DNA from: Sphingopyxis sp.
GTDB lineage: Bacteria > Pseudomonadota > Alphaproteobacteria > Sphingomonadales > Sphingomonadaceae
DNA length: 52,981 bases
Reading direction: 5' to 3'
Assembly (NCBI RefSeq): GCF_016463645.1
Contig: NZ_JAEMQX010000013.1
Location: 1 to 52,981 of the forward strand
Under the pieces are notes generated by a model that saw only the letters and a program-made list of their open reading frames with translations, had not been told where the DNA came from and did no database searches. Position numbers and translations under genes: made by a program. Shown one piece after another: positions 28,251 through 36,446 of this stretch (positions within the stretch are counted from its first letter, which is position 1; the number at the start of each line of letters is the position of its first letter).

Positions 28251-29675
28251 TCAGAAAAGCTCGCCCTGCCCCCGTTTCGGCTCCGCCGAGGGAGGCTTGC
28301 GTATCGGTTTCGGCGCCACAGGAGAACCGTCGCCCCCACCGACCGCGACCGGCACCTCGCCGTCGGCGAACTGCAATTGCAGCGATCCGACGGCGCGCGC
28401 CTTGGCAGCGGTCGTGACGATTGCTCCGTCGCTGTCGCGCACCATCGCATAGCCGCGCGACAGCAAGGCGCGCGGGTCGAGCGAGGTCAGCAACCGCCCC
28501 AGCCCTTCGAGCAACGCCCGGTCGCGATCCCAGCGCCGCGCGAGCAGGGCGGGACGCAGCGCCGCGCCGCGCGTAGCCAGCCGCTCCGAAATCACCGCCA
28601 GCCGGTGACGCTGGCTGCGGTCGAGCCGGTCGCCCGCATCGTCGAGCCGCTGGCGTTGCGGCGCATAGAGTGCATCGCGTTTCGGCAGGTGGCGCGCCAA
28701 TGCGGTCAGCCGTTCGCCCGCCAGCGCCTGATGCCGGTTCGCCGCCCCGATGATCCGGCCGTTCCACGTCGCGAGCTGCGCCTGCAGTTCGGCGCGCACC
28801 GGCACCGCCATCTCGGCCGCCGCGGTCGGGGTCGGCGCGCGCACGTCGGCGGCATAGTCGGCAAGTGTCACGTCGGTCTCGTGCCCCACCGCGCTGATCG
28901 TCGGGATGCGGCAATCGGCGATCGCGCGCACGACGACCTCCTCGTTGAACGCCCACAGATCCTCGATCGACCCGCCGCCGCGCGCGACGATGACGAGATC
29001 GGGGCGTGGCACGGGTCCGCCGGGTTCAATCGCATCGAAACCGCGGATCGCACCAGCGACCTGCGCCGCCGCGCCGTCGCCCTGCACCAGCACCGGCCAG
29101 ATGATGACATGCGTCGGGCAGCGGTCGGCGAGGCGGTGGAGAATGTCGCGGATCACCGCCCCGGTGGGCGAGGTCACGACGCCGATCGTGCGCGGCAGAT
29201 AGGGCAGCCGGTCATATTTCCGCTCGCGGTCGAACAGCCCCTCGGCGCCGAGCCGCGCCTTGAGCTTTTCGAACAGGAGCATCAGTGCGCCTTCGCCCGC
29301 CACCTCGAGCGTATCGACGACGAGTTGATACTTCGACCGCCCCGGATAGGTGGTGAGCTTGCCGGTCGCGATCACCTCGATCCCGTCCTCGGGCCGGAAC
29401 GCGAGGCGTCCAGCCTGCCCCTTCCACATCACCATGTCGATCAGCGCATTATCGTCCTTCAGCGCCGCATAGAAATGCCCCGACGCCGCGCGTTTCGCGC
29501 CCGACAATTCACCGCGCACGCGTACGCGTGCGAAGCCATCCTCGACCGTGCGCTTGATCGCCGCAGACAATTGGCTGACCGACAAGGCAGGCGCATTGTC
29601 GCCGGGCGCCGCCTCGGCTAACAGCCGCGCTTCGGTGCCATCGTCGGACGCCGTATCGGGAAAAGGGACTGACAT
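28251..29675 (-). CDS. xseA: Exodeoxyribonuclease VII large subunit
   Basis: 474 residues from the ATG at 29675 ([13 protein letters not shown]). The N-terminal OB-fold (about 30-125) has [19 protein letters not shown] and VRVRGELSG. The catalytic core follows with [37 protein letters not shown] and [18 protein letters not shown], the diagnostic XseA motifs. A helical region rich in Arg (about 310-400) and [15 protein letters not shown] close the protein. With XseB it degrades single-stranded DNA in both directions. The start codon overlaps that of divergent purD inside one CATG, and its AGGA ribosome-binding site lies within purD codons. The small subunit gene xseB is not in the window. Confidence 0.96.
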   Translation of the reverse strand: MSVPFPDTASDDGTEARLLAEAAPGDNAPALSVSQLSAAIKRTVEDGFARVRVRGELSGAKRAASGHFYAALKDDNALIDMVMWKGQAGRLAFRPEDGIEVIATGKLTTYPGRSKYQLVVDTLEVAGEGALMLLFEKLKARLGAEGLFDRERKYDRLPYLPRTIGVVTSPTGAVIRDILHRLADRCPTHVIIWPVLVQGDGAAAQVAGAIRGFDAIEPGGPVPRPDLVIVARGGGSIEDLWAFNEEVVVRAIADCRIPTISAVGHETDVTLADYAADVRAPTPTAAAEMAVPVRAELQAQLATWNGRIIGAANRHQALAGERLTALARHLPKRDALYAPQRQRLDDAGDRLDRSQRHRLAVISERLATRGAALRPALLARRWDRDRALLEGLGRLLTSLDPRALLSRGYAMVRDSDGAIVTTAAKARAVGSLQLQFADGEVPVAVGGGDGSPVAPKPIRKPPSAEPKRGQGELF

Positions 29676-29676
29676 G
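29673..29676. other. Overlapping divergent start codons of xseA and purD (CATG)
   Basis: CATG serves as ATG for purD (29674-29676) and, on the other strand, as ATG for xseA (29675-29673). Each has a Shine-Dalgarno sequence at 5-nt spacing inside the other gene: AAGGGA at 29663-29668 for purD and AGGA at 29684-29681 for xseA. Confidence 0.8.
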
Positions 29677-30951
29677 AATATCCTGCTGGTCGGATCGGGG
29701 GGCCGCGAACATGCGCTCAGCTGGCAGTTGGCACAATCGCCAAGCTGCGCCAAGCTCTATGCCGCACCGGGCAACCCGGGGATCGAGGCGCACGCCGAAT
29801 GCGTCGCAATCGCCGCCGACGATCTGGACGGCCTGATCGCCTTCGTGAAGGCGCATGCGATCGATTTCGTCGTCGTCGGTCCCGAAGCGCCGCTCGTCGC
29901 CGGCCTTGCCGACCGTCTCCGCGAGATCGGCATCCCCGCCTTTGGTCCGGGTGCCGCGGCGGCGCGGCTCGAAGGATCGAAGGGCTTCACCAAGGATCTC
30001 TGCGCGCGCGCGTCGATACCGACGGCCGCTTACGTCCGCTGCACCAGCGCCGACGAAGCGCTCGCCGTGCTTGAGGGCTTTTCGATCCCCGTCGTGATCA
30101 AGGCCGACGGCCTCGCCGCGGGCAAGGGCGTGATCATCGCTGAAACGCGCGAAGACGCCGAAGCCACGATCGCGGACATGTTCGATGGCGCCTTTGGCGG
30201 TGCGGGCGCCGAAGTGGTGATCGAGGAATTCATGACCGGCGAGGAAGCGAGTTTCTTCGCGCTCGCGGACGGCAAGGAGGTCATCGCCTTCGGCAGCGCG
30301 CAGGATCACAAGCGCGTCGGCGACGGCGACACGGGCCCGAACACCGGGGGCATGGGCGCCTACAGCCCCGCTCCCGTCCTCACCACCGATCTCGAAATCG
30401 CGGTGATGGACCGCATCATCCGGCCGACGGTCGCGACGCTGGCGGCCGAAGGAACGCCCTATGTCGGCGTGCTGTTCGCCGGACTGATGCTGACAAACGA
30501 AGGCCCGAAACTGATCGAATATAATTGCCGCTTCGGGGACCCCGAATGCCAGGTACTGATGATGCGCTTCAAGGGCGATTTAGCCGCGCTGCTCCACGCC
30601 GCCGCCACCGGAACGATCGCCGCAGCCGAAGCCCCCGCCTTTTCGCACGACTATGCGCTCACCGTCGTTATGGCGGCAAAGGGCTATCCGGGCACGCCCC
30701 AAAAGGGCGGCGTGATCCACCGTATCGCCGATGCCGAGGCGGGCGGGGTGCGCGTCTTCCACGCCGGCACCGCGCGCGAGGAACGCGCGATCGTCGCCGC
30801 GGGCGGGCGCGTGCTCAACGTCACCGCGACGGGCAAGAGCGTGACCGAAGCACAGACACGCGCCTATGCCGCAGTCGACAAGCTCGATTTCCCGACCGGC
30901 TTCTGCCGCCGCGACATCGGCTGGCGCGAGGTCTTGCGTGAAGGGGAGTGA
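29674..30951 (+). CDS. purD: Phosphoribosylamine-glycine ligase (GAR synthetase)
   Basis: The protein has 425 residues starting [20 protein letters not shown], the canonical PurD N-terminus. The frame is open further upstream, but only as the shadow of xseA. The ATP-grasp part shows [46 protein letters not shown] and [12 protein letters not shown]. The metal-binding region reads [14 protein letters not shown]. It catalyses the second step of purine synthesis: phosphoribosylamine plus glycine plus ATP gives glycinamide ribonucleotide. Length is normal. It stands divergently to xseA with overlapping start codons, so its promoter must lie inside the xseA coding sequence. Confidence 0.97.
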   Translation: MNILLVGSGGREHALSWQLAQSPSCAKLYAAPGNPGIEAHAECVAIAADDLDGLIAFVKAHAIDFVVVGPEAPLVAGLADRLREIGIPAFGPGAAAARLEGSKGFTKDLCARASIPTAAYVRCTSADEALAVLEGFSIPVVIKADGLAAGKGVIIAETREDAEATIADMFDGAFGGAGAEVVIEEFMTGEEASFFALADGKEVIAFGSAQDHKRVGDGDTGPNTGGMGAYSPAPVLTTDLEIAVMDRIIRPTVATLAAEGTPYVGVLFAGLMLTNEGPKLIEYNCRFGDPECQVLMMRFKGDLAALLHAAATGTIAAAEAPAFSHDYALTVVMAAKGYPGTPQKGGVIHRIADAEAGGVRVFHAGTAREERAIVAAGGRVLNVTATGKSVTEAQTRAYAAVDKLDFPTGFCRRDIGWREVLREGE

Positions 30952-31015
30952 CGTTAAGGTAGACCCGGCACACAAGCCCGCATAGGCTGGCGGAAAATCT
31001 CAAGCGGAGAAGATC

Positions 31016-31825
31016 ATGACCTGGCTTCAGGAAAACTGGATTATCGCGGTTGTCGGGCTCGTCGTGGCCGTCGTGCTGCTCTGGTGGCTGTTCGGTCGCT
31101 CGAAGCCCGAAGAGATCGCGCCCCCGACCGTCGAACCGGCGAAACCCACGAAGCCGCTCGAACCGGCAAAGCCCGAAATCATCGCCGCCGAGCCGGCGCG
31201 CTTCAAACCGATCGAACCCAGGCCGCAGCCGGCCGCTCCCGCACCGCCGCCGCCCGCACCCGAACCGGCCGCCAGGGCTCCGGAACCCGCGCCCGCCGCC
31301 GAGCCGGCTCCCGAAGCCGCAACCTCGGCGCCCAAGCCGGCAGCGAAGTCCAGAACCGCAGCAAAGCCTGCCACAAGGAAAGCCGCACCCAAGGAGCCGA
31401 CGGCGAAAACCGCTGCCAAGCCGGCGGCAAAGACGCCAACCAAGGCAGCGGCCAAACCCGTCGCGAAAAAGGCGCCCGCGAAGCCGGCACCGGCCGAAAC
31501 GGCGGTCATCCCCGAAGAACCGGCCGTACCGCCGCCGTCCGCGGCGAAACCTGCGCCCAAGCCCGCGGCAGCCAAGGCCGACAATCTGCAACTGCTGAAG
31601 GGCGTCGGCCCCAAGCTCGTCGTGCTGCTGAACGGCCTCGGCGTCACGGATTTCCGGCAGATCGCCGACTGGACCGACGCCGACATCTCGCGGATCGACC
31701 CCCAGCTTGGCGTCTTCCAGGGCCGCATCGCGCGCGACAATATCGTCGACCAGGCAGGCTATCTCGCGCGCGGCGACAAGGCCGGATTCGAGGCGAAATA
31801 CGGGGCCCTTGGCGGCGAACTCTAG
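31016..31825 (+). CDS. Membrane-anchored helix-hairpin-helix (H3TH) protein with Ala/Pro/Lys-rich linker
   Basis: The protein has 269 residues. Residues 8-27 form one membrane helix (NWIIAVVGLVVAVVLLWWLF). Residues about 30-185 are low-complexity, with proline/glutamate-rich and then lysine/alanine-rich blocks, the latter resembling histone-like tails. Residues 189-255 form a helix-hairpin-helix domain (LQLLKGVGPKLVVLLNGLGV, then FRQIADWTDADIS). The family is annotated as a predicted 5' DNA nuclease/H3TH domain and is also found fused to NuoE or ribosomal protein L21 in alphaproteobacteria. The basic linker suggests a tether between membrane and nucleic acid, which is inference. GGAG precedes the start. 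It follows purD at 64 bp. Confidence 0.82.
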   Translation: MTWLQENWIIAVVGLVVAVVLLWWLFGRSKPEEIAPPTVEPAKPTKPLEPAKPEIIAAEPARFKPIEPRPQPAAPAPPPPAPEPAARAPEPAPAAEPAPEAATSAPKPAAKSRTAAKPATRKAAPKEPTAKTAAKPAAKTPTKAAAKPVAKKAPAKPAPAETAVIPEEPAVPPPSAAKPAPKPAAAKADNLQLLKGVGPKLVVLLNGLGVTDFRQIADWTDADISRIDPQLGVFQGRIARDNIVDQAGYLARGDKAGFEAKYGALGGEL

Positions 31826-31860
31826 ACGCTGTCGCGACCTCGGCCCTTTTTGGCGCTGGT

Positions 31861-32346
31861 TCAGAATATCCCCGAAGCGAGCCCTTCCGCCAGCGCAGCA
31901 CCCAGATCGCGGGCCTCGGCGAGGCGGGCTGCGGGAATCGTCTTCGGCGCGAGGATCGCCTCGGGGGTTTGCGCGTCCGTGTTGACGATCACGGGATCGG
32001 CGACGCGTTTCAGTCGCCAGCCGGTCGCGATGCGGTCGAGCTGACGCTGGGCGTTTTCGCCGTCCGATCCCGCGCAGATGATCGTCGCATAGGGGCGTCC
32101 CTCGAGCCGGCCGAGACACGGATAATAGCAGCGATCGAACATCTCCTTCATCGCGCCCGAGAGCGCGGCGAGATTTTCGGGCCCGACAAACAGATAGCCG
32201 CCGGCCGCTTCCAGCATCCGGGGAGTTACAGCGTCCGCCGCGACGAGTTCCGCAGTCCCCGCCCCCTCGGCAGCGGCACGCGCGAGCGCCTCGCTGCCGC
32301 CGGTGCGGCTGTGCCAGACGATAAGCAGGTGCGGTGCGTCGGTCAT
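31861..32346 (-). CDS. Flavodoxin-like/NAD(P)H:FMN-oxidoreductase-type protein
   Basis: 161 residues from the ATG at 32346 (MTDAPHLLIVWHSRTGGSEA). The loop WHSRTGGSEALARAA after the first strand is the FMN-phosphate-binding loop of flavodoxins. GGYLFVGPENLAALSGAMKEMFDR follows, as in WrbA/FldA-like proteins (second flavin loop). A longer in-frame opening upstream reads as nonsense and overlaps the divergent gene. It is a small cytoplasmic flavoprotein, electron carrier or quinone/FMN reductase. The partner is unknown. It is divergent from the alkyl sulfatase gene by 62 bp and convergent with the H3TH protein gene. Confidence 0.85.
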   Translation of the reverse strand: MTDAPHLLIVWHSRTGGSEALARAAAEGAGTAELVAADAVTPRMLEAAGGYLFVGPENLAALSGAMKEMFDRCYYPCLGRLEGRPYATIICAGSDGENAQRQLDRIATGWRLKRVADPVIVNTDAQTPEAILAPKTIPAARLAEARDLGAALAEGLASGIF

Positions 32347-32408
32347 ACGGCGATGCTTGCCAAGCACCGGCACGCGGCGCAAGCTGCCCCGAAACATGGG
32401 GGAGACAG

Positions 32409-34373
32409 ATGATGCGCCGACTGACCGCCCTGCTGCTCGCCGGCAGCCTGCCCTTTGCCGCGACCGCGCAGGACGCCGCAAGCGACGCGACGCGCACCGC
32501 ACAGGCCGAAATCGCCAAACGCTTGCCGCTGAGCGATGCGCGCGACGAGGCCAATGTGATGCGCGGCAAGCTCGCCGAGATTCCGGGCGGGGTGATCCAG
32601 ACGGCAGACGGCAAGACGGTGTGGGACCGGCGTCCGTATGAGTTTCTGAACAGGGCAGAGGCACCCGATACGGTGAACCCGTCGCTGTGGCGGCAGGCAC
32701 GGCTCGACGCGGTACACGGATTGTTCGAAGTCGCGCCGGGAAAGATCTGGCAAGTGCGCGGTTACGATATTTCGGTGATGACGATCATCCGCGGCAAGAC
32801 CGGCTGGATCGTCGTCGATCCGCTCTTGTCCGAAGAGGCCGCGGCGGCGAGCTGGAAGCTGTTCGCCGACACGGTCGAGGCGAAATCGGGCAAACGGCCG
32901 ATTAAGGCAGTCATCTTTTCGCACAGCCACAGCGACCATTTCGGCGGTGTAGGCGGCATCGTGACGCCCGAACAGGCGAAGGCCGAAAAGATACGCGTCA
33001 TCGCGCCGCACGGCTTTTCGGAGGAAGCGACGTCGGAGAATGTTCTCGCGGGCGGGGCGATGGGGCGCCGTGCGCTCTACATGTTCGGCGCGATCCTGCC
33101 GCCGGGCGAGCGGGGTCAGGTCGATACCGGACTCGGACCGAAGCTGTCGTCGGGGACGATCGGCTACATGGAACCGACCGAGACGTTGAGCGACAAGGGC
33201 GGGGAATTGACGATCGACGGGCTTGTGTTCGAATTCCTCGACGCGGGCGGCACCGAGGCGCCGTCGGAATTCGTCTTCTACATCCCCGCCTACAAGGCGC
33301 TGCACACTACCGAGGTCGTGACGCACACGCTGCACAACGTGCTGACGCTGCGCGGCGCGCAGGTGCGCGATGCGCTGCGCTGGTCGAAGGTGATCGACGC
33401 GATGCTGCTGAAATGGGGCGGCAAGGCCGAGGTCGCGATGGCCTCGCACCACTGGCCCACATGGGGTGCGGGCGAGGTGACGTCTCTGCTCGCCAACCAG
33501 CGCGACGCCTATCGCTATGTCCACGACCGCACGTTGTTCCTCGCGAACCGGGGCGCCACCTTGCACGAACTCGCCGACCAGACCGCCGAGGCGCCGGTTC
33601 AGGCAGGCGATTTTTCGACGCGCGGCTATTATGGCACGCTCAACCACGACATGAAGGCGACCTATCAGCGCTATTTCGGCTGGTGGGACGGCAATCCCGC
33701 CAACTTCAACCCGCTGCCGCCCGAACAGTCGGCGCCCAAATATGTCGCGCTCGCGGGTGGGGCCGACAAATTGCTCGCGGCGGGACGCGCGGCACTGGAG
33801 GCGGGCGACTATCGCTGGGCGGCCGAACTTCTGAACAAGCTCGTCTTCGCGCAGCCCGACAACAAGGAGGCACGCGCGGCGCTCGCATCGGCCTACGACC
33901 AACTTGGCTACCAGGCTGAGTCGGGCGCATGGCGGAACTATTATCTCGCCGGCGCGGCGAGCCTGCGCGGCAATGCGGTCGAGGCGGCGACGAGCAACGG
34001 CCAGAGCCGCAGCTTCGTGAGCGCGATCCCGACAGCCGTCTTTTTCGACGCACTCGCGACGCGGTTCGACGCGGCGAAAGGAAGCGCGATCAGGGGTAGC
34101 TTCCAGTTCGTCCTGCCCGACAGCAGGGAAAGCGTCGCGGTCGTCGTCGGCGGCGGGGTCGAATTCCCGCGCTACGGTATCACCGACCCCGCACCGACCG
34201 CGACCGTGACGATCGACCGCAGGATTCTCGACGAGGCGATGATGGGCCGCGCGCAATTTCCCGCGCTGATCCAGTCGGGCGCAATCCGGATCGACGGCGA
34301 CCGCATGGCGTTCCTGTCATGGTTCGCGATGCACCCGCCAGCCGACCCGCGCTTCAATGTGGTTGTGCCTTGA
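32409..34373 (+). CDS. Secreted alkyl sulfatase (SdsA1-like, metallo-beta-lactamase fold)
   Basis: The protein has 654 residues, close to SdsA1. A signal peptide (MMRRLTALLLAGSLPFAATA) is followed by a metallo-beta-lactamase domain. HSHSDHFGG (residues 172-180) supplies the binuclear zinc site. Then come FLDAGGTEAPSEFVFYIP, an alkyl-sulfatase dimerisation domain (LHELADQTAEAP, YYGTLNHDMKATYQRYFGWWDGNP) and a C-terminal SCP2-like lipid-binding domain. The enzyme hydrolyses primary alkyl sulfates such as SDS to alcohol and sulfate in the periplasm. GGGGGAGA precedes the start. It is not related in fold to the three S1 sulfatases further right. Confidence 0.93.
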   Translation: MMRRLTALLLAGSLPFAATAQDAASDATRTAQAEIAKRLPLSDARDEANVMRGKLAEIPGGVIQTADGKTVWDRRPYEFLNRAEAPDTVNPSLWRQARLDAVHGLFEVAPGKIWQVRGYDISVMTIIRGKTGWIVVDPLLSEEAAAASWKLFADTVEAKSGKRPIKAVIFSHSHSDHFGGVGGIVTPEQAKAEKIRVIAPHGFSEEATSENVLAGGAMGRRALYMFGAILPPGERGQVDTGLGPKLSSGTIGYMEPTETLSDKGGELTIDGLVFEFLDAGGTEAPSEFVFYIPAYKALHTTEVVTHTLHNVLTLRGAQVRDALRWSKVIDAMLLKWGGKAEVAMASHHWPTWGAGEVTSLLANQRDAYRYVHDRTLFLANRGATLHELADQTAEAPVQAGDFSTRGYYGTLNHDMKATYQRYFGWWDGNPANFNPLPPEQSAPKYVALAGGADKLLAAGRAALEAGDYRWAAELLNKLVFAQPDNKEARAALASAYDQLGYQAESGAWRNYYLAGAASLRGNAVEAATSNGQSRSFVSAIPTAVFFDALATRFDAAKGSAIRGSFQFVLPDSRESVAVVVGGGVEFPRYGITDPAPTATVTIDRRILDEAMMGRAQFPALIQSGAIRIDGDRMAFLSWFAMHPPADPRFNVVVP

Positions 34374-34398
34374 TGGCCCGAACGACTAACAGAGGGAT

Positions 34399-34929
34399 AT
34401 GACCGATACCCCCATCGCGCATCCGACCGACCCCTTCGATCCCGACGCCATCAATGCCATCGAGGGACTTAACCCGGTCGACCCCGCCTATACGCAGGTG
34501 CTTCGCATCGCGACCGCGCTCAACCTGATCCCGCTCGCTATCGGGGCGAGCGTGTTCGACGCGCTGCTGATCCGGCATATCGACGGACCGTACGGGCTGA
34601 TCACGGTGGCCGCCTGGCTGATCGCGATCATCGTGATCGTCACCTTTCCGTCGCGGCGCGTGTCGCGCTGGGGCTACCGGATCGGCGAGGGGCAATTGCG
34701 CGTCGCGCGCGGCTGGCTGTTCCGCACCGATACGATTGTGCCTTTCGTGCGCGTCCAGCATATCGACGTCGGACAGGGGCCGATCGAGCGCTGGTTCGGC
34801 CTGTCGCACCTGATCGTCCATACCTCGGGCACCCACAACAGCACCGTGACGCTGCCCGGGCTGCACAACGACCTCGCCGCCGCCATGCGCGAGACGATCC
34901 GCCGCCATATCCAGACCGACTTCGCATGA
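34399..34929 (+). CDS. PH-domain (bPH2/DUF304) membrane protein, YdbS-like
   Basis: The protein has 176 residues. It has an acidic cytoplasmic N-terminus and two membrane helices (about 38-58 and 66-84), followed by a bacterial PH domain. SRWGYRIGEGQLRVARGWLFR, IVPFVRVQHIDVGQGPIERW and LSHLIVHTSG are the diagnostic segments. The homologue in Bacillus is YdbS, which works with YdbT; a membrane-stress or bacteriocin-resistance role is reported there, and the molecular role is unknown. It overlaps the next gene by ATGA (34926-34929), so the pair is translationally coupled, with recJ coupled in turn. Confidence 0.87.
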   Translation: MTDTPIAHPTDPFDPDAINAIEGLNPVDPAYTQVLRIATALNLIPLAIGASVFDALLIRHIDGPYGLITVAAWLIAIIVIVTFPSRRVSRWGYRIGEGQLRVARGWLFRTDTIVPFVRVQHIDVGQGPIERWFGLSHLIVHTSGTHNSTVTLPGLHNDLAAAMRETIRRHIQTDFA

Positions 34930-36446
34930 GCCACGACGCCACGATTCCCGCAACCGGCGCCGAGCCCGACTGGCAGCGGCTGCACCCCGCGACGCTGGCG
35001 CTCGCCATCGCCGATCTGGGGCCGCGGTCGCTGCAGTTCCTGCCCGCTGTCGCTGCGCTGGGCTTCACCGGCAACTGGATCTGGATCGTTCCAGCAGTCG
35101 GCGCCTTCCTCCTCATCTCGCTGCTCGCTGCCTGGTTCCAGTGGCTGCGCTTCCGTTTCCTTGTCGGCGAAGATGAAATCGTGATCGAAAGCGGTGTCTT
35201 TTCGCGCCAGCACCGCACCATCCCGTTCGACCGCATTCAGGACGTCAGCATCGAACAGGGGCTGGTCTCGCGCGCGCTCGGCATCGCCAAGGTCGGATTC
35301 GAGACCGGTGCGGGCGGCAAGGAGAATGATGCGAACCTCGATGCGATCGCGCTCGGCGCGGCGCAGGCGCTGCGTACGACGATCCGCGCGCATCGCAGCG
35401 GCGAGGCGGTGGCCTCGCCCGCCGCCACGGCCGACGCGGCCCCGGCCGCACCCGCCGCCGAGGACCGGCTGCTCTTCGCGATGGGGCCGCGCCGGCTGCT
35501 CGTCGCCGGCCTGTTCAATTTCTCGCTCGCCGCGCTCGCCGTCGTCGGCGCGGCCATGCAGTTTTTCGACAATCTGCTGCCGTTCGACTTCAACATGTTC
35601 AACCCGATGGACTGGATCGACCTCGCCGAACGATATGGGCTGGGCGACTGGGTCTATGCGCATCGCTGGATCGCCGGGATCGGCGCCGCGCTGTCGCTGC
35701 TGCTGATCGGCTTTGCGAGCGGGATCGCGACGATGGTCTTCGCCAATTGGGATTTCCGCCTGACGCGCGAGCCCCGCGCGCTCCGCCGCACCCGCGGCCT
35801 CACGACGCGCACCGACGTCGCGGTGCCCGTCAGGCGCGTTCAGGCAGCGATCCTCGTCACCGGCTGGTTCCGCCGGCGCTTCGGCTGGCACGAGCTTCGC
35901 CTGCAAAGTCTCGCGAGCGACGGCGAAAAGGAACGCGATCATCAGGTCGTACCCTTCGGCAAGCTGGGCGAAATCGACCCGGTGCTGGCCGAGGTCGCGA
36001 TCGCGCGGCCCGATCCCGGCCAGGTCTGGCAACACAGCCACCGGATCGTCGCGCTGGGCCCGGTGATCGGCGCGATATGCGCGACGATCGGCGGCGGGGT
36101 CGCGCTGTGGCTCGGCAACGCGGTCGGCTGGCTCGGAATCGGCGCGGCGCCGCTGATCGCACTCATCGCCTTCTGGGCGGCGCGCTTCCATCAATGGGCG
36201 GACCTTGGCGAACAGGTCGCGATCCGGCGCGGCTGGTGGAAGCCCAAGACGACGCTGCTGCCGCACGCATCGGTGCAGAGCGTCGACCTCAAGACCGACT
36301 TCCTCCAGCGTCCGCTCGGCCTCGCGACGCTCGTCTTCGGCGTACCCGGCGGCAGTTCGCTCGCAAGCCACGAGATACCCGCCATCCCCTTCGGTGCCGC
36401 AGACGACCTGCGCACCCGCATCCTCGCCGCAAGGGCGCGGCGATGA
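34926..36446 (+). CDS. PH-domain (bPH2/DUF304) membrane protein, YdbT-like
   Basis: The protein has 506 residues with three pairs of hydrophobic helices, each followed by a bPH2 domain. Diagnostic segments are IVIESGVFSRQHRTIPFDRI, RRTRGLTTRTDVAVPVRRVQ and VAIRRGWWKPKTTLLPHASV. This triple PH layout is that of YdbT. It is the expected partner of the preceding YdbS-like protein. An Ala/Pro-rich insert lies around residues 160-180 (SPAATADAAPAAPAAE). It overlaps recJ by ATGA (36443-36446). The coupling of a membrane-protein pair to a DNA repair exonuclease is a matter of genome layout rather than known shared function. Confidence 0.88.
   Translation: MSHDATIPATGAEPDWQRLHPATLALAIADLGPRSLQFLPAVAALGFTGNWIWIVPAVGAFLLISLLAAWFQWLRFRFLVGEDEIVIESGVFSRQHRTIPFDRIQDVSIEQGLVSRALGIAKVGFETGAGGKENDANLDAIALGAAQALRTTIRAHRSGEAVASPAATADAAPAAPAAEDRLLFAMGPRRLLVAGLFNFSLAALAVVGAAMQFFDNLLPFDFNMFNPMDWIDLAERYGLGDWVYAHRWIAGIGAALSLLLIGFASGIATMVFANWDFRLTREPRALRRTRGLTTRTDVAVPVRRVQAAILVTGWFRRRFGWHELRLQSLASDGEKERDHQVVPFGKLGEIDPVLAEVAIARPDPGQVWQHSHRIVALGPVIGAICATIGGGVALWLGNAVGWLGIGAAPLIALIAFWAARFHQWADLGEQVAIRRGWWKPKTTLLPHASVQSVDLKTDFLQRPLGLATLVFGVPGGSSLASHEIPAIPFGAADDLRTRILAARARR

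Noticed and set aside
31320-31500. Periodic repeats of Ala/Lys/Pro codons that look like a repeat array
   Set aside because: The units vary in length and sequence and lie in frame within a gene; they are a low-complexity linker, not CRISPR or a tandem repeat locus.
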